Below are positions 36,834 to 46,957 of a DNA stretch of 64,000 nucleotides, piece by piece. The notes beneath the pieces were generated by a model. That model saw only the letters and a program-made list of their open reading frames with translations, made no database searches and had not been told where the DNA came from. The first letter of the stretch is position 1. Each line of letters begins with the position of its first letter. The translations under genes and the position numbers were made by a program. This DNA comes from Biscogniauxia marginata (lineage: Eukaryota > Ascomycota > Sordariomycetes > Xylariales > Xylariaceae), in contig MU404083.1 of assembly GCA_022695795.1 (NCBI GenBank), positions 286,347 to 350,346 of the forward strand, read 5' to 3'.

Positions 36834-37690
36834 TTTTACGATTTTTACGTGCAAAGTTATAAATTTTTAAAAAAGTATATAATAATTATTTAAAAAAATT
36901 AATAAAGTATTATTATTATTATATTATTTTTTATATAAAAAATGTATATATCTTTTTTAATCTCGATATAAGTTAAGTGTTTTAAAAAGTTAAAATATTT
37001 ATAATAACTCGCGAGATATTATTATAATTTAATTTTATTATAAATAAAATTAAAAAGTATTAAAAATCTTTTTATAAATATTATAAATAGTTATTTATAA
37101 TTAATTTATAAAAACTATTTTATTATAAGATAAAATTACTTATTTTCGAGAAATAAATTATATTTTTAATAAATAATATAAAACTAAAAATAAGTAATTA
37201 TAAATAAAAAACACTTAATATAAAAAAAGAATAACTTTATAAGTTAAAAAGATAATATTATAATTAATAATAAAAAAGCCTCGAAAAAGAATAATAATTA
37301 AGCGAAAACAATATAATATATATAATTAAATTAATTATAATACGCGTATTTATATAATAAATAAAAAATATTTAATAATTTTAATTTTAAAAAGTTATAA
37401 TTAATTTTTTTTATTATTAATTTTTATTTTTATTTTTAAAAGGTTTTAATTTAAAAAATGTAATAAATTAATTAACTTAAATTACACGTTAAAAAACTAA
37501 ATATTTAATATAAAAAAGATATTTAGTTTTTAAAGCGTAAAACTAAAAAAGACGATTTAAATAATAATTATTATTAATTAATTTAATGCCACGTAAATAT
37601 TTTTTAATAATTAAAACTACGAAAGTTATAAAAACTAGTTTACTTGCTTATATAGCTTACTCGCTTATAAAATACGTTAAAATTAATACC
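36834..37690. mobile_element. Partial second copy of the inverted-repeat element
   Basis: Begins near 36838 with the same terminal motif (GATTTTTACGTGCAAAGTTATAA) as the element at 34742. It contains inverted matches to 34970-35140 and a direct match of about 130 bp near 37440-37570 to about 35870-36005. It ends near 37625-37680 with the inner part of the same terminal arm (CTTGCTTATATAGCTTACTCG). A rearranged or deleted copy. Confidence 0.4.
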
Positions 37691-38140
37691 CCTTTTAAAT
37701 ATATTTAAACGTTAATTATTATATATAAAAAATATTTATATTAAGATTTATAAAAAAAGAATTATTAACGAAAACATATTTAAATAATATTTTATTAAAT
37801 TCTTTAATTTAAAACAAAAATATAATAAAAAAATAACTTTTAAAAAATTAAGTAAAAAATCCGGGTAATTAATTATAAATTATAAAACGAGATAATTTAT
37901 ATTAATAAAAACCTTAAAAATTCTAAGAAAAAGAGTTAAATAAGCTAATAAAAAAGAAAAAGTTAAAAAAGATTTTAAAGTTTAAACTTTAAAATTTTTA
38001 ACTTAAAAAAATAAAATAAAATAAGAAAAAAAAGATTTTAAATTAAAAATTAAGAAATAAGCATAAATTTATTAGGAATAACCTTATTATAAATAATTAT
38101 AAACCAATAAGAGCATCGTTATTTTTTAGAGGGGGCATTC
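37691..38140. other. AT-rich block edge, unclassified
   Basis: Still strongly AT-rich, with a lysine-rich pseudo-coding texture on the plus strand that I cannot assign. Composition returns to normal at about 38130, after TTTTTTAGAGGGGGCATTC. Confidence 0.35.
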
Positions 38141-38212
38141 TATTACTTAACTATTATATGACTAGTAGATACGTATTCACATATAGATATCCCCACTATT
38201 GGTACCTAGAAC

Positions 38213-39104
38213 TTAGATCCCCATTAAGAATATAATAACAACAAGATTCCCTGACAGGCTGTAAGCCCTGACACGACGCTTAATCTTGGTCCCGGTGGCG
38301 GGGATAATTAACCCACATGCCTTATTTCCGGGCCGAACCAGTAAAGAGGTGCCCGACTCTTCGGGCCGATAGACATTGTCGCTATAGAAAGGTAGTCTTA
38401 GTAGAGGTATGATTCGGGCCAAGGTTATTGTCCACAGAAAGCGCCTAAACGCGGTCACCTCGGGTGCCAAATCAACCCCCGGCATTAAGCCCGGTTTAAA
38501 TGCCATGATGGCCACATTCCGCGACCCGGCACTCGGTGGCTCAGTCTCCCATGCAATGCGTAGGTCCATAGGATGTTGGCTGGCTTGCTGCTAGCATAGC
38601 GTTTCTGACCTGAGTTGTTCAATGCTGAAGGAGGGGGATGCGCTAGTTCTTTAACCGAGTTATAGACTGCGTCTAGCAAGCCGCTCCTTTTGTGCTAGGT
38701 CATGAGTCTCGCTTGAAATAATGACGATGCGGCCGTTGGGTGCAAGAGGGGGACAAAGGAGATGGAATCGGAGGGCAATGGCCCAAATGATTTATGGCGA
38801 AGGTCGACTCTAGGCTTTTGTCTTTGTAGGCCACCTGGGAACTGTAGAGTGGCGTTCAGGAGAAAAGCTCAAATCGGAGGCTAGTTCTTCGAGGTCCATT
38901 TCTTTGCGTTGCGTAGGTGCGAACATTAGTCGTGTCTGCCAAACCTAGTAGCATGAAGACGGCGTTGTTTTCGCCAAGGGCCTTGTTGATCGTGTCTGCT
39001 GTCTGATCGTAGTCGGACCGAGATGAGATAACAACGAGATAGTCAGGATGCTCACGGGCGACTTGGGGCGCCCCATGAAAGTTAAAGTTAATAGTGCCGT
39101 CCAT
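38213..39104 (-). pseudogene. Short-chain dehydrogenase/reductase (SDR) relic
   Basis: Pieces of one SDR are readable in order across all three minus-strand frames: a start-like MDGTI with the glycine-rich Rossmann loop lost; AREHPDYLVVISSRSDYD and ADTTNVRTYA (38896-39070); a segment with two stops ending in LLNATLQFPGG (NAG position); LESTFAINHLGH (about 38790-38825); NGRIVIISSETHD; the catalytic YASSK with ANILWTYALHGRL (about 38560-38610); then MAFKPGLMPG and PEESG near the C-terminus. At least three frameshifts and two nonsense codons separate them. The ancestral protein matches the fungal NAD(P)-dependent SDR type related to WW-domain oxidoreductases or retinol dehydrogenases. It sits immediately outside the mutated transposon block and cannot make an enzyme. 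Confidence 0.8.
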
Positions 39105-40838
39105 AAATATTGCGCTACCCTTGTAAGTCGTTTTTGGGATGGTTTCGAAGTTGTGCTTAAATTCCTTTTGTAGCGTTTTGTCTAGATCGTCTTTTGAGTG
39201 TTTTCATGCGCCGAGCGCAAAATATGACAGAAGCAACGACACCTAATATACCAATAAATTAAGAGTGGATGCCGGGTTATAGAACACCAATTTGATTCCA
39301 CGGATATCACGGGCTGAAGTTAAACGTACGTGCCGAAAGAAACCTTAATTTAAACCACCAGAATGACAGTTTTACGTACCTAGCAATGGCTATCTAGCCT
39401 TAGAGAGGCCCGATGAGCGATCTTAAATCCTCCAAATATAACCTTCAATACCTAATTAAGTTAAGGCTGATGTATTATCGACGTCGAGGCGGAATCGTCT
39501 CAGTCAGCCGGAGACTTTATACGGAGGTTACACGGCCTTAGCCCGGGACCGTTCCGGCCATTCGGATCCGCGGGTGCTACCCCGTATTCCGCCACCTAGG
39601 GGTTATTATAGTGACCTGGTGAAGGTAACTGGCTTGAGTTAGTCGAGGAATATAAGTCTATGGAGCATGTGCCATGAATGAGGGTATTCATCTAGGATGA
39701 CACTCGCTGGAATGAAGGTCGCGTGGTCTAGGTAGACTACAATACCAGAAGTCCTAAACAGAGAGAGAGCTTTCTGTCCAGTTTAAGAGTTGGGGAGTAA
39801 GCTCGATACACCGTGTGCCATACGTTGCAGACAATTTCGCCGACGATAGCTTCATAGTCGGGCAGTTAGCTATCGATATCCTTCTTCTATAATAATTAAT
39901 ATGTTCATGTGTTATCAAGTACCTAATTTGATCCATAATTAACCGGGTTTCATATTCTTCTTTATTTCAACCAGCTGTCCCTCTAGTTCCCTCTCTCCTG
40001 ACACAGGACGAAGACGCGAAGACGAAATAAAACGAATTAGCTAATATGAGAGTCTAGATAGATGGATGAAGCCTAAAAACTTGCACACACATATATATAT
40101 AGAAGGCTATACATAGTAGGGGCCCTACCCTCGTATTTCAAATCGCCCCAGCCTTGAGAATTTAAGAAAGTTGAGTCATGTACCGAAAAAAACTGTCTGA
40201 ATGGTATATTACAACTTTACCATTACCCTAGTGTCATTATTTCTCATATGTTAATCTCTACATACCCGTCACTCTGAGTATTTTATGCACTTAACTACTC
40301 CCTTGACGGCCATGAACTTAACAACCTCTATTCAACTATTAAAAGAAATGATACTAAGTTAACCGTCTAGGCCACGAGCCACCCTAGTCACGAGCCAACA
40401 TTTCTCTATATAAATCGTCGAAATTACTGTATATTTATCTTTATTGTCACGACGTGGCAACGCTGAGCTTGGCAACAACTGGATGATATGCACCCCACTA
40501 TCACGACGGTGACTAGCCAACCACACTACACCACCCCGCTCCCATAAAAGGGTAACATAATATGAAGTCCGCCGACTTGGCACCCTATGTTGGACTATAT
40601 ACCATATGACAATCCCTAACCGTCACACTTATTATATATTTTTTTAATCTTTTCGATTTCGAATTATTAAAATTAAAATTTGATATTTATCTTTTAATAA
40701 TACTATATAGGTGGTCTTAAGCAAGGCATTTCAAGTCACGTGCAGCCATTGTGCTGTGCACCTCGGTTGCTGAATAAGTTCAACACGCATCGAGGATTAA
40801 GCCGGCCATAACAGAATGATCATTCTACCACTATAAGG
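39105..40838. other. Gene-poor region
   Basis: No supported gene in about 1.7 kb. Positions 40266-40357 resemble 46078-46168 (about 90 bp, roughly 80% identical by eye). An AT-rich patch of about 80 bp lies at 40629-40712. Short ORFs at 39754-39936 and 40359-40583 have no recognisable motifs. Confidence 0.4.
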
Positions 40839-42686
40839 ATGACAGCTCATCGTGACCAACACCTTGGAATCTACCCAAAATGTGGTATCTATACTGACAC
40901 CGTATTCCGACACGAGAGGGTTACAGCACGTATGGTTCACCTTTATTTATTTATAGATTTCCGCCGCGTTTTCTGCTGTCTTACTGATATTGAGTGATGT
41001 TGTAGTCTATGGCAATGATGATTCGACCTCGTACCGCGGACAAACGCGGCCCTTCCCTTTCCCGCAGCACGGGCACAATATCACCAGAGTCGACGGCTTT
41101 CTGCTTTGTCGCTATCCCGACTGCAAGAAATGCGCCGCCTCGCCCGAGTTTATACCTGTACATTATGAGTGTTTCGAGATCTTCAGAAAGAGATGCTCTA
41201 TAGAAGGCTCTGGCGCCCTATACCGGCTGTGGACGATAATTGCATGGAAAAATCCTTGGCGAAGGGCGCCGCCCGTCTATCTAGAGAATGACAGACTTCT
41301 CGATCTAGAGTCGTTCAAGACTATAGCCCAGATGTGTGGCTTATCACAGCTGTGCGAGTTCCCACCCGAGCTCCTTTGGATAGTTCAAGGCTATTCTCAA
41401 CATGCTTCGCTGTGGAGAGCAACATCAGCACTTCGCTTGGCTACTTTCGTGTCGGTCACTGACTCGGAGCCGCTCATAACAATGCCACTAGACGATGTTT
41501 CCTCTTGGAAGCGTGGCGAGAAACCGGAGTGCGTCTCATCGCGGCTTGGGGTAATAAGGCTTACTATCGATTGCGACGGAATAAAAAGAGTGGAACGTCT
41601 ATCTTGCTGTCCCGCATACGCTGGAGAGTCTAACAATCGCTTTGCCTTTATTGTGGAAGAGGGGAAGTCGCATTCCGGGCTTGTAGCTCGGTTCAAGGTA
41701 TGTAATGTACAGCAGTATCTCTAGATACGTTCCCTCATCTTATCGGTTTTCAGTATGGACTTCTACGCCTCAAATTGCCCCCTGATCGGCAATGCCTACC
41801 AATTTGGAATACACCGGCACCGCCAAACTTGTCTCTGTGTAGAGAATACCCTGCAGAAATTCCCTCTTGGCAGCGCTTCTTCGCCGTTGAGGTTAATAAT
41901 ATTGCGGGCATTACCTTTTTTTTCTCCTCCGGCCAACTCTTCGGGATCCATGTTCATCACTCGAAGGAGTCATGTGCTATATCGACGTACCAGCGCTTTT
42001 CAAACCGACGCCGGCGCGGTGTAGTTTGGGTTTACTTACCTATCACAAAGAGTGATCCGCTTCTCATGCTAGGTACACGTAAATCTTCGCAGCTGGGTTT
42101 TAGCATTTTGGTCAGGACCCAAAAGGTTGGCGACATTGTCCTTGGACCGCAAAATTCAGATTCTGTTACGGATCGATACCTGGGCCACTGTGCTCCTATA
42201 ACCCTGATCTATGCCGAGCCAAGAGAGGAACGACCTGTCCCATTCATTGGAGCATATTGCAAATTACCTTCCGTTTCACCCAAACGCGTTCAATTGCCCG
42301 AGGCAGTGCAGCGTCCACTTGGCGAAAACGCATACTTTTCATGGGCGCTCCTCAAGGGCGTTTCTTCCGCGCAAGTCTTTTACGATGAAAACAGGAAGTA
42401 TTGTAAAGGCATAATATTCCATTATCGCAACGGTGGCTGTCGCGCTGTTGGACAATGCCGCCTGCATGTCGACCCTACAGAGCGAGTTTTCCAACCACAA
42501 GGGCTGTGTTTTCGGATTGTTGCAGGTTCCTCTCGTCACAATCGGGCGACCTACACCGTAAAAATAAATTTCGGGGATAAAATTTCAGATCGACATGGAG
42601 TTGAAGGGTGGTGCTATCGACCACTTGGTGGGGTTCTAAATTTCTGGTTCACACATGATTCATCATTTATAGCCATAGAAAACTAA
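40839..42686 (+). CDS. Conserved fungal protein of unknown function, apparent N-terminal frameshift
   Basis: The main frame runs 40990-41697, then after a 56-nt intron (GTATGT...TTTTCAG) 41754-42686, coding about 546 residues. It belongs to a large lineage-specific family common in Sordariomycetes that I recognise by pattern: VDGFLLCRYPDC, PVHYECFEIFR, ITFFFSSGQLFGIH, VVWVYLPI, GDIVLGPQ, YFSWALL, IIFHYRNGG, AVGQCRLHVDP, and a C-terminal FWFTHDSSF. No enzymatic function is known to me. There is no in-frame ATG at the 5' end of the main frame. A short open frame starting with ATG at 40839 (52 codons, including TDTVFRHERVTARMVHL) runs into a TGA at 40995-40997, exactly where the main frame starts. 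A one-base shift there would join them. It is thus either a recent frameshift, a sequence error, or an unseen intron. The rest is intact. Confidence 0.65.
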
Positions 42687-44062
42687 TTGAGGAATTGATT
42701 TATTCAAGTCACCGTGGGAAACGACTCATTTCGTCGGTGCCGAATTTTTTAGAGGGAGAGAGAGGAGCTATAAACAGATGATATTGTGGAATTGTTCCTA
42801 GTGTATATACTTGGTGTCACTCAAGTATATTCTCACCCGAAGTAGTTGCCCAAGTGGACTATGTATAGGCGGGTCTGTCCCGGCACATAGAGAGACGAGG
42901 TTAAGCCAGCACACCTTGTTGAAAAAGGTTTAGATCTCTTCCAACCGATATCCCCAGTTGCTATAACCTCTAGAAGATTACATACAATAATTTTGCGGGT
43001 TTCCTTCTCTGGCAATACCAATTTCGCCTCCGCCCATTACTCTGCCACTGTGGACTAGACAGAGTGAGCAGGCTCAACACTACATGTTGCGTTGGTGGCG
43101 GTCCTCATCGAATCTATTGACTTCTCTATCGTGCCAGTTCTGAGAAGGGCCGCATTTGTAGGCCTTAGTGATGGGGTTGTCTCAAGGAGCTCTTTTGCGG
43201 GTGTCATGTGACTTTTGACAACATTCAACCCGTCAACAATGACCTTGCCATTCTCAGCAATCTCGATAGACTCACCTATCTCTGCCAACCCTTCTCCAGA
43301 AGGTATGAATGGGATCAGATATGTGCTGTCCTTGGAAAAAATCCACGGCCGGGCCTTGCTCTCAACGCAAGTCATGGTCCAGATACATTCTCTGCCGACA
43401 TAATACGTACAAGCAACTAGTAGTCTAGGGTCATGCTATGTCCTACCGGTCGCTGGCCTTTTGATTTAGCAATTTTCCTCAGGCCAGATGGTGAATAAGG
43501 TCTGAAGTGATAGGCGTAGTATGTCCGGATATGCCAAAGTACTCCCCCAAAGGCTGTAGCCTCGTTAGATGTCGCCCTCTGCGACTCATGGTGGTCACCA
43601 ACGACGATTAATTGAGGATGGGAGCTAAAATATCAGACTAATATCAGTGTTCCATGCATAAGTATTCCTGGGATAGGCTCTCACTGACGAGTAGGTACAC
43701 AAGCTCCCATGTAGTGTAGCCCATAGATTTCTACACCAATTATAAACACCCGGCTTGCAGTTTTTACATCATAAAATTGGTTGCCAAGATAATTTAAGCC
43801 AATTGAGACATTCCCATATATTTCATTATGTTGCATGCATCAAGTCGGTTACCGATTTTCGATAGAGGCTGTAGCCTTTTCGCCGAATGCGTTTGGGAAG
43901 GATAATAATAAGCACGTTAATCCCCCTCCGATGACCTTGCTCTCTCTTTTATTTGTCTCTCACTGTATTAAGAGATTCGCATTTCAATCGGCTACAAGCC
44001 ACTGATCGTAGCAATGAGTTCTACGTCGGCAAGCGTCGTTATATATCCTGCGCCTTGCTATT
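42687..44062. other. Intergenic region
   Basis: No certain gene. A minus-strand frame at 43375-43055 (106 codons) is listed separately with low confidence. The remainder shows no motif, RNA or repeat that I can defend. Confidence 0.35.
43055..43375 (-). pseudogene. Possible fragment of a cell-surface repeat-type protein
   Basis: 106 codons with one stretch (near 43200-43320) alternating small and hydrophobic residues around IGESIEIAENGKVIVDG. This vaguely resembles the repeat-like segments of fungal GPI-anchored surface proteins (the pattern x-G-x-x-I-x-L/I-x-x-N/S-G-x-x-V-V-x-G). There is no signal peptide, no GPI signal and no neighbouring exon in frame. It may be a relic or chance ORF. 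Confidence 0.2.
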
Positions 44063-44928
44063 ATGCATGCAGTGGGTGTATTGGATCCTAAAGCGATTAA
44101 GCTCAAGATGCTGATACCCATAGCAGACAATGCAAATATAGAAGCTCGAAGCATTGGCAGAGAACCAGAGCTTTGTGACGAAAATGGAGAATTTGTGCAG
44201 AGCTATTCTCAATGTGTGGCATGCATTGAAGAAAATGGGGAAACTTTGGACTTGATTGATACAACATTCTAGCCCTGGCTTGATTATTGCAGTGCTCGTG
44301 GTGTCAATATCGCCACTATCCCGACCACAGCCCCGACAACAACCCCGACAACATTTGAAACCACCACTGCGGCGTATACGTTCATAACGACCGTCTCCGT
44401 AATGCCACCTCCAACTAGCACGACAAATCTAATCCCCGAACCTACCTCTACTCCCCCGACAGATGCATCGATTACTAGTATGTTTAAATTCATTCGTCGC
44501 CCTCATAACAGGCGAACCTAACTACAGTAGTCGCTACATCACCAGCCACCCAGTCGGATCAACCTCGAAGTCCAGCATGGATCGCTGGGCCCACAGTTGG
44601 TAGCTTTTCCGGGTTGATGCTTGTTTTGCTCGCCGTAGTGATTATATGGCGGCGAAGACGAGCAAGATCTCTTAGACACCAAGAGTTACACGGAGAATCC
44701 GCGCAGAAAGCAGAGCTACATGCAGATACTGCCCCACAAGAGCTGGATGGCAATGAGGGAACAAACATAGCAGAGTTGCCGGCGAACGATACAATACCAG
44801 AAAATAACGCGGACGGCTTAAAACCCCAGAGCATAAGATCGAGACAGGAATTGCCTGATGGAACTCCTGATATTAAGGTTGGACAGCGTTCTGAGACACA
44901 GGGTACCGAAGGAGCACAAGGACCATGA
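44063..44928 (+). pseudogene. Single-pass membrane protein relic (Cys-rich ectodomain, Ser/Thr stalk, TM, acidic tail)
   Basis: The frame from 44063 encodes a Cys-bearing segment (QSYSQCVACIEENG), hits TAG at 44270-44272, and continues in the same frame with PWLDYC and a Thr/Pro-rich stalk to 44477. A 50-nt intron (44478-44527, GTATGT, CTAACTACAG) joins in phase to 44528-44928: a Gly-rich lead, a hydrophobic helix (MLVLLAVVIIW) followed by RRRRAR, and a tail with ELDGNEG and AELPA, a pattern common in fungal stalked membrane proteins. The TAG replaces a position where Gln (CAG) would suit, i.e. a C-to-T change in CpA, the context preferred by RIP. No signal peptide can be read in frame at the 5' end; a PCYYACSGC segment near 44045-44085 is in another frame, suggesting a second lesion. 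Confidence 0.5.
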
Positions 44929-46957
44929 ATATGCTGATTTATGGGTGGCGGCGTTATGATAATTACCATCCTATATGACCTCCTATATATATATGTATAT
45001 CTACATATCGGGGCCATTCCATCTATCTGAGTCTTCTTAGGATTCATTCACTTGATCCCATCCTCGGACCCTCATCTCATATCAATGCAATGCAGATTGT
45101 AGCGCTGCGATGTTTCCACGGTAAGCACAATTCCCAGCTAAAACAGGTTAAGTGTGTACCGTCCCCTTCATTAACAAATAATCAGCGTGTAGAAGTGGGC
45201 GGTTTAGCCAGTCATAGGCGACTTGGGACTAAAATATGCTTGGAACCTGAGTAGCCTGGAAGATAAGTTAGCCGCCTGTGTAGCAACCAGTCAACATAGA
45301 TTGTACACCCATTACCTGTCTAGCAATGAACTTCGATGTAATCATTGGGGGCGGAGGCACTTCTTGCATCAGTCGCGTGCCACCAAACAAATCCGTTCAT
45401 TAAATAGTAATTAAGCCTACTACAACTCGTCCGAACTTACGAAGTGTTACTCGACATCGATATTTGTCGCTGGGTTACACATACAATTACCCCCTTCGTC
45501 TTGTCGGGGTTACATCGGCGGTAAAGTAAAATAGGACTTCCTGACACGATACACTTAGTAGGTACGTATGTGGATAACAACTTAGTTGTTGTACGAGGGA
45601 CTATAACTACAACCGCCTGTAATGTAATACCTTATACATGCTTACTGCCTCTCTGTCCCTCCAGCGACATGGGCCTGCATTGCACCCATTGATCCTGCTA
45701 AAACACCTCGACTCCTGACACCTTGGTTTAGATGACGTTCGGGAATGTCAGAGGATGCTAGTTATAGACGCACAAGAAAATATGTCGCAGGGATAGTCTA
45801 TATAGGTGCTAATTGACATAAGCAATTAGCGGCGTCGCTTTTTCCATAAACTGAGGGAAAAGTACGGGCTGCACGGACTCGTATTCATCCTTAAAGAACA
45901 AGAAACCCTATCCATATTTACGAGTATGTTTCACTGTTAGGGGCCGGAAGGGTCAGCCTCAGGGTTAAGGGGGTTAGAAGGATAGGACCACAGTAATAGG
46001 ATAGCTATATAGGAGTCGTATATGCCCGCAGAAAGTTCTCTAGCGATTATTGTCAATCTAATAGTGATCTTGAATTCCCATTACTCTCAGTATTCTGTGC
46101 ATCTAACTACTCCCTCGACGGTCATGAGTTCAACTATCTCTAATCAACTATCAAAAGAAGCGATACTATTATAATTACCTGGATCAAGACCATTGTATCA
46201 ACCATGTTAGTGATAAGGCCAAAGCTATGATCGTTATAAGATAAGTTGGGGGATTAAACTAGACTTATTTTTTGAGTTTTGTATAGTAGGATTTCTTTAC
46301 TATATTATAAAGCTCTGATGGTCCTCGTACTACCTAAAACATCTCCGAAGTCGTCGATACCTGAGTCGATAGAGGCATAGCCCGGGAATGGCGCAATACG
46401 GAGAGAGAGTTATCTTTCACCCTTGTCTATAGCTTAGCCTCCAACGGTAGCTATCTTGGTTTACATTGGTGGGAATACGGAATACAAGGGTGCTAGGAAG
46501 ACAAAGGGGTCATGTGAGTGTTGAACGGCCAACTATCCGTCTACCTTTAGTACTGGCTCTTCGCGCAAAAAAAGAAAAGAAAAACCCCCGAAGTTAGTAC
46601 TTACCCCTAAAGGAGGCTTGGATAGTGGCAACCCTCACCATGGAAGACAAGATTAAGAGCGAACCAGGTATTAGCTTCATGATTATATCTATTCAGCTAT
46701 AAGCGAAGCTGCTATGAACAACTGCACGTCTAGGTAAAGGGCTAGGTTAGGGTTGACTGAAGGACGACGAAGAAGCTTGTGTACAAACATCAGTGGCGGA
46801 GTATGGCAGTTGTTAAGAAATAGTGCGAAGGAAACGTGATATGATATAATCAATATTCCTTCCTAACATATATTAGGACTCGAGACAGATACAATACATG
46901 CGAAATGGAACCCCTCAAGCTTTGTGATTCTTGAAGTACTGATTAACTTCATCCCAG
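44929..46957. other. Gene-poor region with two dispersed repeats
   Basis: About 2 kb without a supported gene. Positions 45822-45839 repeat the 18 bp at 15261-15278 exactly. Positions 46078-46168 resemble 40266-40357. These look like remnants of dispersed elements. Confidence 0.4.
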
